NCBI GenBank assembly: GCA_026936325.1
Contig: JAPTHN010000025.1
Span: 1,890,001 to 1,954,000, forward strand
Source: Platynereis dumerilii
Taxonomy: Eukaryota; Annelida; Polychaeta; Phyllodocida; Nereididae
Reading direction: 5' to 3'
DNA length: 64,000 bases
Below the pieces are notes generated by a model. The model saw only the letters and a program-made list of their open reading frames with translations, was not told the DNA's origin and made no database searches. The position numbers and the translations under genes were made by a program. Every line of letters starts with the position of its first letter. Within the stretch, counting starts at the first letter, position 1. Shown one piece after another: positions 47,285-61,163 of the stretch.

Positions 47285-47627
47285 TAAACAATACATTTAA
47301 CAACTACATGTATGGTAACAATGGAAACTTATAAAGTTACTCAAACTTAAGATTATTTTTTTATGGTAACAAGCAAACATGAACAGTACTCATTACTCAA
47401 TTTACTTACAAATGTAAAATACAAAAGTAAATTCTTCCTACACATCTGCAGTTTGGACTTTTGACACCTTCTGTGCCAAAGAAAACCATTTTTCACTTCA
47501 TAATTCTAATCTCCAATCCAACCTTTTACTTCCAAAATGGATGTTAAAAAATATTAATAAAAGTTGAGGAGCACAAAGGTAATCCGAATATACTCGAGTA
47601 TTTATAAAAAAACATTATGAACATTTT
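47285..47627. other. Intergenic, nothing recognised
   Basis: A short AT-rich gap between the minisatellite and the CDC6 3' end. Confidence 0.5.
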
Positions 47628-47633
47628 TTTATT
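47628..47633 (-). terminator. CDC6 poly(A) signal
   Basis: AATAAA on the minus strand, about 45 bases after the CDC6 stop codon. It predicts a very short 3' UTR with cleavage near 47605-47615. Confidence 0.65.
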
Positions 47634-47676
47634 GGAAAATTTCACAATTAACTCATAACTGATTGTATGAAAGTTT

Positions 47677-50600
47677 TTATAAACCCTGTTGCAAGATCGT
47701 TGACATGAGAACTTTGTCAGCTAAGGCTTGTTCCAGTTCATTCTCGTCCAACTTCAAGGAAACCTGAAATTAAAAGACATTTAAATTACATGTTGCTGAA
47801 CAAAATACAACAGCAATAAACAAGTATCTAAATATTCTCAGAGAGAGCCAGGCAATGATTTTGGCCAGTATTTTCATTTTCATATTAAGGACTCAGATTG
47901 ATAAAATATATTTGTGTATAAACTTCAAAGACACTTGATCATTTCATCCTATACACAAACTAAGAATAGGCCTACCAGCTATTTGCATGAAGGGAGGATT
48001 GGCAATATCTCAAATCCAGTAAAACCGACTGTTTACAACATTAATTTCAGTTTCTGCGACATAGGGGCTTTTGTAAACTTGGGCACAGCTCAACATCAGA
48101 GCCGTGTCTTTTTAATGTTGCTTCATAAACATATATCACAGCTGAAATATTTTCAGAAATTCACAATATACCTTGGACATCCGGATATCTTTGGATTTCT
48201 TGATGGACACGATCCCTCTTGCTTCGATTAACGTGCACAGACTGGTGAACTCGGACTGCTTGGCTGGGACGACCTCCTGTCTCTTACATATGGTGCAGTA
48301 TTTCTCATGCCACTGCAATGAAAAGTTAACAGGGATAAAGAGCATGTCCAAAATTATTTCAATTGAGAAGTCATGCAATAAGTTTGTTTCAAGATGGCAG
48401 AATGACACTTTGCACTTCCTCTGTCAATTTCAGAGGCTGAAATGCATGCGATAGTGGCTGACAGAAATCCAAGAGCAAACAGAGCAGCTGGAACGTGTTA
48501 TTCCAAAGGTAATAGAGAAAGTAATCAACTACTAGGAAAGTTTTTTACATAATTCATTATGAAAGTTAGTGAATGCAAAAATTCAGCCTATGAATATAAT
48601 CGCTGTCGTGAAAGAATTCATTGATCTTTCTGAACAAGTCCTACACTGCTTCATGTAGCACAACTTGCCAATATGGGCCTATATGACCTGGTATTGCAAC
48701 ACAGCAATATTGACATATGACACAGTCCTGCATAAAAGGCATGGACACATGTATAAAATCTCATATGTAAAACTGAGTCAATATCTTTCAGATTTTTTAT
48801 AAGAAATATGAGACAAAAATAGACTGAGAAAAACTTGGCAGACAGTCAAAATCAATGACGGTTGATCAATAGACAGCTCAAAAAGACGAAATATAAAGCT
48901 ATAATCCTGCATGGTATAAATCTTTCAGTGTGGCTCCGTTGGCCTCAGTGTTGCCCCAGTAATTGGAAGTTTTCGGTCCCTAATATCTGAACCGATTACA
49001 CTTGACTCGTTAGTTCACAAAATTATAAGTTACATTGTTACAATTTCACATACCTTTCCAATGGTAACTTCCTTGGCTTTTGTATTCTTCAACATGAGTA
49101 ATAACGTACAAACGGCTAACTTCTGTTGTACAGGCATGGCTCCTCCCCCTCGCCCTGTTGACTGCGCTCCAGCTCTGTTACCGTACACTTCATTGATTAT
49201 CCTCATAACATGGGCAATGCCGATCTTTTTCACTGGAGCACCAAACTGAAAAAGTAAACATTATTATCAAATTAATATTAATTCTAATCAAAATAAATTT
49301 GTCGAAATAAATTTTCGGAGTGACAAAAGAGGCTTGATGATACTGGTATTTCTTTGATTTGGGCGCGATTTTTTTTCTCACTGGCCAACAACTACAAGAC
49401 CATACAAGCCATTACAAGGTGACATGTTTCGTTTAATAGATTACAGATTTGTGCAAGTATAATAGTTGGTATTACTGTCAGCTGACAAAAACTTACCTTC
49501 TCGGGAGTAGCACAGACTTTCTTCTTTCTCAGTTCAACTTCCGCTAACTCAATAGCTCTTCGGCAAATGTCAAGGGCCTTCCTCATATCACCTGGAAATG
49601 GCAAAACCTGTTAATTAGCAAATCGTCCAATTAATTTGAAATTATCATCAATCTTAAAGGATACAAATGACCAAGAACTTGAGAAATATTTATCACTGGA
49701 GACTTATTTCTGTTACCAAAGCAATGCAGAGTTCCAGCTAGGAATTGGTTTGGGCATACAATTTTCTAGAAATGAGGGCACTTTTCTAGAAATGAGGGCA
49801 CTTTTCCAAAAAAAAAAAAAAATTTTTTTTCCAAAAATTAAGAAAAGAAAAAAAAAAATTTTTTTAATTTTTTTTTTTTTTTTTGGGCATGGCGGACGAG
49901 GGTCGGGCATGGCGCGGCGCCATGCTCAAATGGCCTAGCTGGAACACTGCAATGTGATATCTATATAGGAACATGAGGCTAAGAGCCTTTCTATGGTCGT
50001 CACATTGGTACAGCTTTCCAATACTTCCTACAGGTTCCTGTATTCTTGACACATATTTGATAAGTTGAACCAATTAGTAAAACAATTCAGAATTCATAAA
50101 AATCTCACCTGCAACAGTGGCTACTTTCATGGCACAGAACTTCAACGCTGACGGCTCCAAGACGTCACAGGTGGCAAGGCGGTCTTCTAAGACATCGATA
50201 ATTTGCTGTTTGGTGTAAGGGGCAAAATGAAGCAACTGGGGTTTACATTGATGCCCTTGCAATCGGGGTAATACTCTGTCCGTCAGATCCAGGGCATTGG
50301 CAATGCCAACTAGGACGAGACGAGAATTTGGTAATGACGGCCATTCAAACATCGTGTACAAGACTTCCTGATGTTTGCTGTCCAGCTGGTCGACTTCATC
50401 GAGGATACAAACACTGCAAAAAAAATTTTTATTTTATAGTTAGAATATTGCACTTATTACTCGTTATTAAGGCCTAACTTTATTCATGGTGAAGTTATTG
50501 TTGACTAAGTAGTTTTAACTATAGAAACCATTGCAATTCAGAGCTAGAAAAAGACTTTAAATGAAAGAACTATGGATCGAGTCAGGAGTGACGGATCGTA

Positions 50601-53600
50601 CAACCAACATTTACAGGATAAGTAAAATAGCTACGAAGGTCCTATAACATGTATAATATGAGGAAAACTATTAGTAGTAGGCCTTATCATTTGACGAGAT
50701 TCAAATTTATTGATCATAAGGGAATGCACATGTCGAGAGTAAAATTGACTTCACAGTTTCAATTTTGATAAATTTTCATTTTCTGAAGCTTCCCAATTTT
50801 TACTTCCCATTTCTAACAAAATGTGCAGAATATAAATTCATCATATTTTGTAAAGAAATAACGTAAGCTATTTTCAGAAACAGCTTTTTTCAGAAGCATC
50901 AAAGTGTTGCTTGCTGAGAAGTAATCAATAGTATTCAATACAGATTACAACTTTAGCTACAAAATTTATTGCAAAACTTGCTGACAACATAAACCATATC
51001 AATAATGCATAATGTACTTAGTTGACACACACTAATGGGGAAAGACTCCAGAATAGATACTTCACAAAATCAGCAAGATGATTTTAGAATGAACTATTTT
51101 TGAACAGCTGACATTTACAAAGCTTTTTCGAGTTAAAAAAAAATTGAAGCTATCTCAGAAAACCTGGATGTGATAAGGCCACACATAACTGATCTTTAGC
51201 TTCTCGGATCGTCTCAAGGCACTTTTTCTAGGGTCGGTCGGCAGGACAAAAAAAAAATGTTATGTCAACGAAAAATTTTTTTTTTTCCAATTTTCTTTTT
51301 CCATCGGCAAGAAATCTATAGTGTCGGCGGGTTCGCGAAGCGAAGAATCAATTATGTGTGGCCCAAATTGCACAGAAATCCAAAACTTCCAAAAGTTAAC
51401 CAACTTACACCATGGGACCTTTGCTGGCCAGGGTTTTCTCCAATTGCTGCATGGCTGCCTTCATACTGAGACTGGCAGGTTTCTGGGTCAGTTCACTAAT
51501 AATTCGGTTGAAAATGGCTTGGGAATTTTTAAAGCTCATACAGTTGATGTAGACTTCTTTACAGTCTTTTCTGTTCTGGAGATCAAGTCGTAGTTCTGTT
51601 AAACAAGCAGTTTTGCCCGTTCCAGGTGCTCCGGAAATGTACAAGCTGCCGGCATGTTTCTGGCAGATGTGGGACTCGATGAACTCGTTGATTTGCGTCA
51701 TCTCTTTATCACGACCAATTAGACTGGCTGGTTGAGTGGCGTGCAAGGCTTTTCTGGCTTCTTGGTAGCATCGCTCTGAATAGAAACATGTCAACAGTTT
51801 AGAAACAGAAGAATGTCTATGATACCCTTATAACTCTAAACATCTGCAGTACCCCATGTCATAAACCAAAAGATCAGACTCAGAATTAATGGCCTATTTC
51901 AAGATTAAGTAATACATCAGAAAAGACATTGGCAAAATTAATCTCAACTTTTAACAAAGTTCTAACTTTAATATTTCGAATTTGACTTTGGCATCTATAA
52001 AACTCCTTTATGAAGACTTGCGTTAAGTTTCCACCTACAGCCCAATGTCAATTAAATTTTGTGCTCCACTTCAGACATAGACAAACAAAACAAGGGTAAA
52101 TTTTTGCTGGAAACAAACAAAATTTGAGAAAAAAATTCGACAATTACCTTCAAAAGCTCTCACAGCCTTGCAAGGCGACCTCAAGCTCTGTTTCCTTGGT
52201 GACATGGGAACACCACCTGGCGAGAAGGACGGACAACAAGGAGGCGGAAGTTTCGTAGGGGTTAACGATCCAGATAAACTGCGGACTGGAGAACCAGGTA
52301 TTCTTGCGGGACTGGCAAGGGACGCCATTCTAGGCGCTCTTTTCGTTGGGGTCTTGAATATTTGGCTTTCATTGCGGACTGGGGAGGTTTGGAGGGATCT
52401 AACTCCAGCAGTACGTACAGGGGATATGGAATTGAGTACTCTCTCTCCTTTAGGGTCTTTGTTCGGGGTAAATGTAAGCGCTCTACATCTTTTTGGCGAT
52501 ACAGATTTGTCTCGGGGAGTTTTGGGGGTCTCATTTCGAGGTGAGATCAGGACTTTCTTCGTTTGCTTCTTCAACCGAGGACTCGCCCGAACTGGAGAGT
52601 CGACAGCGACGGCCGGGGATAATACTCGACTAGGAGTAGTCGGCGCATCAAACATCAATTTTCTAGGCGTTCCAGCCTTCTTGGGAGTCTGTTCTTTGAT
52701 TGGCAGTCTCTTCAGATCAGACTTGGTGATTTTTGGAGGTGAGCAGTCATTTCCATTTTCATCTTTGTGATTATTTTCAGTGTTTTCGTCATTTACTTTT
52801 GCTGCACACTTCTGTAACTTTGCTTTCAAGTCTCGTTTCACGATCTTCGGAGGTGAGCCATCTTCCAACTTCAATTTCTCGACTCTGATGTTGCATTCGC
52901 TCAGTTTTAATCCAACAGGTGATTTGATGTTCTCTAAGCTCGCTAGAGGGCGTTTTGGACTCGGTTTCGGGCTTGTCAAGACTTCTGTAGCTGCAAATAG
53001 CAAAGGGAAATCTCAATCAATTATGATGACAATTGAGTTATTTTGAAAACAACAATGCAACAGGTGTCAGTGGTATTAATAATGAAATAATTCAGTAAAA
53101 TATATTTTACAACTGTAATACAATGCAAAAACCTAATTTACAACAGATTATGAATGACTCATGAATTCACTACAGCTGGAAATATTGATAAAATTTTACG
53201 AATAAGATTATGAACATTTGAATAAACAAATACAATAAATTTTTCATTTGATCCCATATATTTTGGTTCAAACAAATATGTGAATCAGACAAAGAGAATA
53301 CAACAATTTGAAATTTACTTTTGTGACATCCTATTATCAGATTATCAGACCATTTTACCTCACACTCTCTTTTTGGTTCTACGAGTCCCTAGGAGAGATG
53401 ACGTCACGCGTACCCAGAGTTCAGTACGATCGCGCACTTCCTCCAGTTGACAGCTGATTTTTTTTGCAATTTAAGTACCAGTAGTCTTAATTTTATCTAG
53501 TATCACAACTACAAATTTGTACAATATATTGCAAGTAGTCGAACTTGAAAAATATTTACCGTTTTCATTTTCAAAATCTTCCTTTTTCAACCTGAGGCTT

Positions 53601-53689
53601 CCTTTTCTTGATACGCGGGTCGACAAACTTTTCCGGGACTTGAACTCAATTTGGGACTGGCTAGCCGAACTTCTCAGTTGTCGTGGCAT
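47677..53689 (-). CDS. CDC6: CDC6, replication-licensing AAA+ ATPase
   Basis: Eight coding exons join in frame with GT-AG junctions: 53689-53560, 52990-52148, 51775-51409, 50413-50109, 49591-49497, 49245-49054, 48312-48172, 47763-47677 (2,160 nt, 719 residues). CDC6 binds origin-bound ORC in the nucleus and, with CDT1, loads the MCM2-7 helicase. Residues 1-324 are disordered and basic with about 25 Ser/Thr-Pro sites (several SPVR, SPKR, TPRK), typical CDK targets, and RXL motifs such as KRDL. The AAA+ core has Walker A GAPGTGKT (373-380), Walker B CILDEVDQLD (from 449), sensor 1 VGIAN and sensor 2 GDMRKALDICRRA. A C-terminal winged helix follows (QKLAVCTLLLML, EVTIGK, LIEARGI). Human CDC6 is 560 residues; the excess is N-terminal. 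The start MPRQLRSSASQ is chosen as the only in-frame ATG in exon 1. Introns carry MITEs at 49727 and 51177. Confidence 0.95.
49727..49949. mobile_element. Short TIR element in CDC6 intron 4
   Basis: Ends CAGAGTTCCAGCTAGGAA and inverted CAGTGTTCCAGCTAGGCC. GCAATG flanks it on both sides (49721-49726; 49949-49954, sharing one base with the end). The interior has a doubled 20-bp word TTTTCTAGAAATGAGGGCAC (about 49762-49801) and long A/T homopolymer runs. hAT-like ends; no coding. Sits wholly within the intron. Confidence 0.65.
51177..51363. mobile_element. PIF/Harbinger-like MITE, copy C, in CDC6 intron 3
   Basis: 187 bp. Ends GGCCACACATAACTGATC and inverted GGCCACACATAATTGATTC, subterminal CTTTAGCTTCTCGGATCG, and interior GGTCGGTCGGCAGGAC and GTGTCGGCGGGTTCGCG. 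TAA flanks the left side and CAA the right. It ends 46 bases before exon 3's donor side, so it is close to but outside the splice site. Confidence 0.75.
53395..53456. promoter_or_regulatory. CRE/ETS/CpG cluster inside CDC6 intron 1
   Basis: A perfect CRE, TGACGTCA (53399-53406), followed by CGCG, GATCGCGC and ACTTCCTC (ETS-like), in an otherwise AT-rich intron. This is the make-up of a TATA-less promoter. It lies only about 100 bp downstream (in gene direction) of exon 1, so it could be a downstream promoter element, an alternative start, or chance. Purely sequence-based. Confidence 0.35.
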
Positions 53690-54397
53690 CTTTCACGTAT
53701 TCTCATCTATTTAGCCAGAATTCCTGGTGAAAAAAGGATGAAAAACTAATTAAAAATACTGCCATAACAACCGTGTAAAGGACATTTCAAACTTTTCAAA
53801 TTTTCAGTACTAGGAAAATTTTCTATTGGTCTAATTAATGAAACCTGAAATTCCTCATAAAAATCACTAATTGATAATACACATTTGCAGAAATCTACCA
53901 TTCGAAATACTTCAACAAGTCACATTTTCTATAATTGCATGGTATGTAAACAGGCAATTAACTGAAAAATAAACTCTGTGAAATTCCTTGGTAACTTCAT
54001 GCCTGTAACAGAAAGGAAGGAAAAAAAAGAAAGAGAATTTCCGTTAATATTTCGTATCTAAAATATGTCATAAGCTACTACAGCATTTCTTAAAAAGAAA
54101 TCCATATACATGTATAATACATGCGCTTTCGTCGTTAAATATATACGTTCTGCGTCTGTTACAAGCTTTAAAAGGAAAATACTACAAGTGGAATAAAACA
54201 TGGAAATACTGAGAAATTCCTTAAAATGTGAAGAAAAAGTTACAAATTGCACTGAAAAAGAAATAACCACAAACCTTTCGTTATCTGCAACATCCAAAGA
54301 AGACTGGTATCAATCACGGCCCACCCAACATATATTATCTATCTAATACTAAGTTGTCCATCCCAGTATTAATTTTAACTATACTGATGATAACTGC
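53690..54397. other. CDC6 5' flank, no clear promoter motifs
   Basis: AT-rich upstream region. On the minus strand TTTTTTCACCAG at about 53728 could be an acceptor for a 5' UTR intron. I see no E2F (TTTSSCGC), CCAAT or TATA element close to the start codon. Confidence 0.4.
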
Positions 54398-54692
54398 CAG
54401 TGTGCACAGGCCCAAAGCCTAACAAGAGTATTTTCCTTTTTCACTAGTATATTCAAGGGTAACACCCTAAGACTGAGCCTGCTAACTTCATGTGGACAGA
54501 AATTAGGTCGCTTGAGGATTCATCCAATCAGAGATTTCCTTATAAAATTGCCTTCGTAAGAACTTCTCTGATTGGCCGATTCAAAAGTGACCCATTTTCT
54601 ACCAAGAAGAAGCAAGCAAGCTCAGTCAAAGCATGGTACCTTCTTCCCTACTACTGACAAGTGTAGACTATAGATCAGCCTTGGATCTGTGC
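54398..54692. mobile_element. Second copy of the outer element of the 2.6-kb nest
   Basis: CACAGGCCCAAAGCCTAAC at about 54407, then TTTTCCTTTTTCACTAGTAT, TGAGCCTGCTAACTTCATGTGGA, CCAATCAGAGA and AAGAACTTCTCTGATTGGC, collinear with 2624-2693 plus 4061-4249. The right end (GATCAGCCTTGGATCTGTG) is degraded. It shows what the family looks like without the hAT insertion. Confidence 0.7.
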
Positions 54693-56088
54693 TGTTCGAC
54701 ACTTCTCTCAAATTGGATATCAATATAATTTGGAAGAGACTCATTGAATTGCCCTATGCGATTTTCTTTCATGATCACAGGATATCAATCGTAAATCATA
54801 AGTTTTACTTTTCCACCACATTCTCAATAGTCAAATGCAACTTGATAAAATATAAAGAATTGCATAGCATTTTTCAATACTTTTCCCGACCAACTGATAT
54901 CTTTTTGCCGCTGAATTATTAAATCCCACAGAACAAAAAGTCTAAAGAAGCTATCTTCAATGTAAACATCCCATTTGTTTACTATTGAGGCCTTCCCTTA
55001 AATCTGTGAACAAGGAGTCCGAAGTTGGATCTATCAAATCTTAAAAGTTTAACTTAATAAGCATGACACTTATGCCAGGTGGAGATATATTACATGGATT
55101 TGGTAAGTTTTAAAGGCCAAAATAATAATGAGTCAATCTCAAACATCTGAGGATATACGTTGGGAACACAATCATCGTCAATGTCAATACGCAATGCAAA
55201 GTTTCGTGGAGTCAATTATTGTCAAGGCAGACCCTCCAGCAACTATATTACAATTCTGATAGTATATCTTGCACTCCAAGGACAGGAAAGAGAGCAAAGG
55301 AATTTCCCATTCGCATCAAATTCACACCTAAGAAAAAAAGGTCCTCGGACACAATCTCCAACCAATTCAACAATGGACATCATCAGGTCCAAATTTAACA
55401 GCTCAGATTTTTGGCATGCACTTATGAAAGTGTACCAGAAAAAGATATGTTATGGACTCAGGATTCTAAATAGGCTATGTACTATAATAACCCTTCTTAG
55501 TATCATAACATAACATCATGGTAATGGGAAACAATTTAAGGCCCTTGAGGCACATATATGTGAATTATTACGATTTAATGGTAACCATGTCATAGATTTA
55601 TAGTACTGCACTTAGAGAAATTTTGGACAAAAACTAAAATTCAGAAAATGCATGGCTGAATACTATGCAGTGTATAGCATAGCTCCAGTTAAACTTTAAC
55701 CTATATAAATACTAGAACTAAAAGGGAAGTTTAGTAGACAAAAATATTTCACCCCAGTGTCAAATTACACTACTAAACACTTAGCAATGTCTCACTACAT
55801 GCACCCGACTTCCAGCAGACAAACATTACTACATTAGATTTATTCTGATCACACACTGCATGGTCCAGGCACCTAGAATATTCCAGGCCCCCAAATTCCC
55901 CAATGGTCAACAACCATACACTGTCTCAATGTCAGCAGTACCAAGTACCAACTTTTTACTGACGATGAGCTAAGGTTAATAAGGAAATTTTAAGTGCCTG
56001 ACAGGACGTTTCAAACTTATTTGCTGCTAATCAAGAAGGGTGAAAAGTAGAGGAAAATCTATTCCACTTATACCCTATCTTGCCCTAA
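54693..56088. other. Intergenic, nothing recognised
   Basis: AT-rich. Frames such as 55160-55513 (117 codons, plus) show no domain or splice partner. Confidence 0.45.
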
Positions 56089-56295
56089 GGCCACACATAA
56101 TTGATCTTTAGCTTCTCGGATTCCTCTCAAGGCCCTTTTTCTAGGGTCGGTCGGCAGGACAAAAAAAAAAGGTGAAAAAAAAAATTTTTATTATGTAAAA
56201 AAAAAAAAAATTTTTTTTTTCAATTTTTTTTTCCATCGGCAGGAATTCTATTGTGTCGGCGGGTCCGCGAAGCTAAGAATCAATTATGTGTGGCC
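56089..56295. mobile_element. PIF/Harbinger-like MITE, copy D
   Basis: 207 bp with near-perfect ends GGCCACACATAATTGAT on both sides (inverted) and a perfect TAA target duplication (56086-56088 and 56296-56298). Interior A/T runs, GGTCGGTCGGCAGGAC and GTGTCGGCGGGTCCGCG as in copy C. The best-preserved of the four copies. Confidence 0.85.
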
Positions 56296-56849
56296 TAAGG
56301 TAATGAAGTTATCTGGTGAAAAGGACTTATTTACGATTAACTATAATCAAAATGTAGCAAAATGAGCTTGCTGAGGGCTAACTTATATAATTGTAGCAAT
56401 TGGCTGTTTGTACTGAACGGAGAAAATAGGTCAATAACACTTTGAATATGTCAGTAGGACCTTGCCAAAGGCTAAATGTAATGTCCTCATCAGTGTTTTT
56501 CCCCCTGTATTTTAAGTTATACTTGTACAATTTTCCATTCATTTCATGCAAGTTATTTGGCTGAATATTTTGTCATATTTATTCTAACCAAAGCACGCAT
56601 CTTGAATCTTTGACAGAGCTGTAAACTGGATCCCAAATTATCATTTGGTAACTGTTAGTCCATATATTGCAGAGCACTTTGCCTTTCGCTGAATATATTT
56701 TTTAGTCCTTAGGAGCTCTGTATATCATTGGCAAGCATTACGATGTAACACAGGCCTGCACTACCAACTTCTATGGTACTCGGGAAGTTACTATCATGAC
56801 ACACTGACTCTAAAGTAAAGAAAGCAAATCCAAGGGGAAGGAAATGGAG

Positions 56850-56945
56850 GAGAAGGAGGGGAGGAGGGAAGGAACTGGGGCAGAGAAAGGAAGGAGGAGG
56901 GGAATCAATAGTGGAAAAGGTATGGATTGGAGAGAGGTACAGGGT
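56850..56945. repeat. GGA-rich purine tract
   Basis: About 95 bases of AAGGAGGGGAGGAGG-type purine sequence with almost no pyrimidine on the plus strand; low-complexity. Confidence 0.75.
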
Positions 56946-57097
56946 GTTGAGAGTTGCCGTTTTACTTTTTAGAGTCTAGCAGTGCAGACCAGTCTTACAT
57001 ATCATAATGATAGTAATACCTGTGATATTATATTCTCTATTATATTGAAATTAAACACACAATGCCTGGAATAAAAGCAGCACAATTTGCTTGAAAC

Positions 57098-57514
57098 CTG
57101 AAATTGCTCGTCAAAACGAGTAGCCATTCCAAAGGGACGCTGAAACCTAATTTACTGAAAAAGAAACGTCTTTGCGTTCCCAATATCTTGCCGATAGCAG
57201 GACCTGAGACCTGAAAGAGCTATAATGCATATATGGAATGAAATTCTGACTATATGCACTGAAATTTAAAGTTCTGAAACAGTATTTTTGGACCACCCAA
57301 CCTGGAATTAAATTCCTGCAACAAAACATGTCGCTCAAAGCTCTACTCCCCACATTGGGACAGGCTTATTTCCAATGTCCGATATTCTAAAGAGCTGAAA
57401 ACAATACATGTCCAAGCCACTGTTTTACAGCTGAAAACAAAGTCCCTGAAAAGCTTAAAAGAACTTTGTGATCTGCCAATCAACGTTGGTGTGTTATGGC
57501 CATGGGACCTGAAA
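57098..57514 (-). repeat. Strand-biased array of TTTCAG motifs
   Basis: CTGAAA on the plus strand (TTTCAG on the minus) starts at 57098, 57140, 57155, 57211, 57259, 57274, 57395, 57431, 57446 and 57509: ten copies in 417 bp, where well under one would be expected by chance. There is no fixed period and the surrounding bases differ, so this is not a simple tandem repeat. It lies downstream of U2AF2 in the direction of transcription. Confidence 0.6.
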
Positions 57515-57959
57515 ACCTATTTTACCTAAACATTTTCGATGTTGACCACCAAACCTTCTACACACCTGTAAATTAATCACTATTCTGGCAGATCAAGGTA
57601 CAATAAATCCACTGTCCCCCAGACAGGCCTAGAATAAATTTTTGAAACCTGTTCAGGAAAAAAGCCCTGCAAAGAGTATGAAACATTTGCATCGGACAAA
57701 CAGCGTCACATTTATGACAAGATGTAAACGAAAATGTCATTGTTAATGTTTACGACTGAATATTACTCGTAGAAAAAGCTGAAAAATAGCTGTTGGGGGA
57801 GAAAAGGCAAATTTAGTCAGTGCTGCAATTACCAAAGCTCTTATTAATTGGATAAAATCTAGTGGTTGATCCTGTAAATAATCCTATTCCTGAAATAACT
57901 TCATTTCAATAACCCCTTAAAATCAACAGTACAAAAACAAATACATTCATACTAAATGG

Positions 57960-57965
57960 TTTATT
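57960..57965 (-). terminator. Candidate U2AF2 poly(A) signal
   Basis: AATAAA on the minus strand about 910 bases after the U2AF2 stop. No closer canonical hexamer was noticed on that strand. The assignment is tentative. Confidence 0.4.
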
Positions 57966-58875
57966 AACTGTAATGCAAGACTGCCATTAAAAAAGCTGAA
58001 ACAAGGTCGGTTTATATGATGAAAATGACAAATTTAAAATGAAGATCATTGGGAATTACAATGGGATATACATAGCAACATACAATTCGGTATTTTGCAT
58101 TTCATAGTAAAAGGCAGCATACAGTGGGTGCTTATTAGTGAGGTTGACAAAAATTAACATCGATAATACGAATCCTAGCTTCCAATTAATCTAATATTCA
58201 TTAATACATAGACGTGATTATAGGCATACGTTGTAACATTAGTTTTCAATTTCAAATCTCAAGCTCAATTCCACACAAAACTGGCCATTATAAGCTAGAT
58301 ATCATAAAGTTGCTGTTATACAATAAGAGATTGATTATCCCACTGTCTTAGCTGGACTCAAACTGATGTCCCACAACTGCACAAGTTATGCTTAATAGGA
58401 TTTCACTTATTTTTTAAATACAGTTATCAACAATGCAATATGTTAATAATTATGATGTTGCTGAACCTTATTTAACAATAGGCTGATCTTAGCTGCTCTG
58501 AGCAACTTATATGGATTAAATCTTTCCCCACACGGAATCGCCAACAAATGTTTAAGATAACATTATCAATTGGTTACAGTACCAAATTGACTAATTTCAG
58601 GGATAAGATAGTATTAAATTTAAGTTTCTGACTCATCCAAATTTCACACAGACCTATAGAAATTCCAGAAATCGTTAAGTTGCATTTTATAGTAACAGAT
58701 CAATAAATTTCAGCCAGTTACATTTACTTCAATTGATAGTTGCGACACATGTATATTTCTAACAAAATCATCACATCATCAAGTTGTATCAAATGGACAA
58801 TTTTAGATAATTAATTTTTTGTATTACATTTAACGTCCCACTTTCATTCAGTCAGTCAGGCTAAAATGATTCAGA

Positions 58876-60866
<1,991 letters not shown>

Positions 60867-61163
60867 AAAATGTGTTAGATGTTTGGCTCCCACTTCTTAA
60901 TTGATGTTTTTTCGTGCGATCTTCTTTTAACGATTTGTGCCCAGTGCAAGCCACAAAACCCAGCGCGCGAAGTCCGCGTGCTTTGATTCAGTCTGCGTCC
61001 TGATTGGCCAAGACGTCGCATGTGACCAAAAAATGACGTCACATAACACCGAAACCTCGTTTTTGCCGTGAATGCATGTGACCGGATATCAATCTCCATC
61101 GACGAATTTGTTGCGAAAAGTTCATATTTTACTCCAAAAAACGTGTTAGTTCTTTAATTTAAA
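60867..61163. promoter_or_regulatory. Divergent promoter of U2AF2 and CWC22
   Basis: A CpG-richer island between the two head-to-head genes. GCGCGCGAAGTCCGCG at 60963-60978, an inverted CCAAT box TGATTGGCCA at 61001-61010, a half-CRE GACGTCGCA at about 61012 and a perfect CRE TGACGTCA at 61034-61041. No TATA box. These are standard elements of bidirectional housekeeping promoters. The start codons are 786 bp apart. Confidence 0.7.

Noticed and set aside
49636-49938. Lys/Phe-rich ORFs in CDC6 intron 4
   Set aside because: Produced by A and T homopolymer runs inside a MITE.
52168-52770. 200-codon plus-strand ORF
   Set aside because: Antisense of CDC6 exon 2; the minus-strand frame joins the other CDC6 exons in phase.
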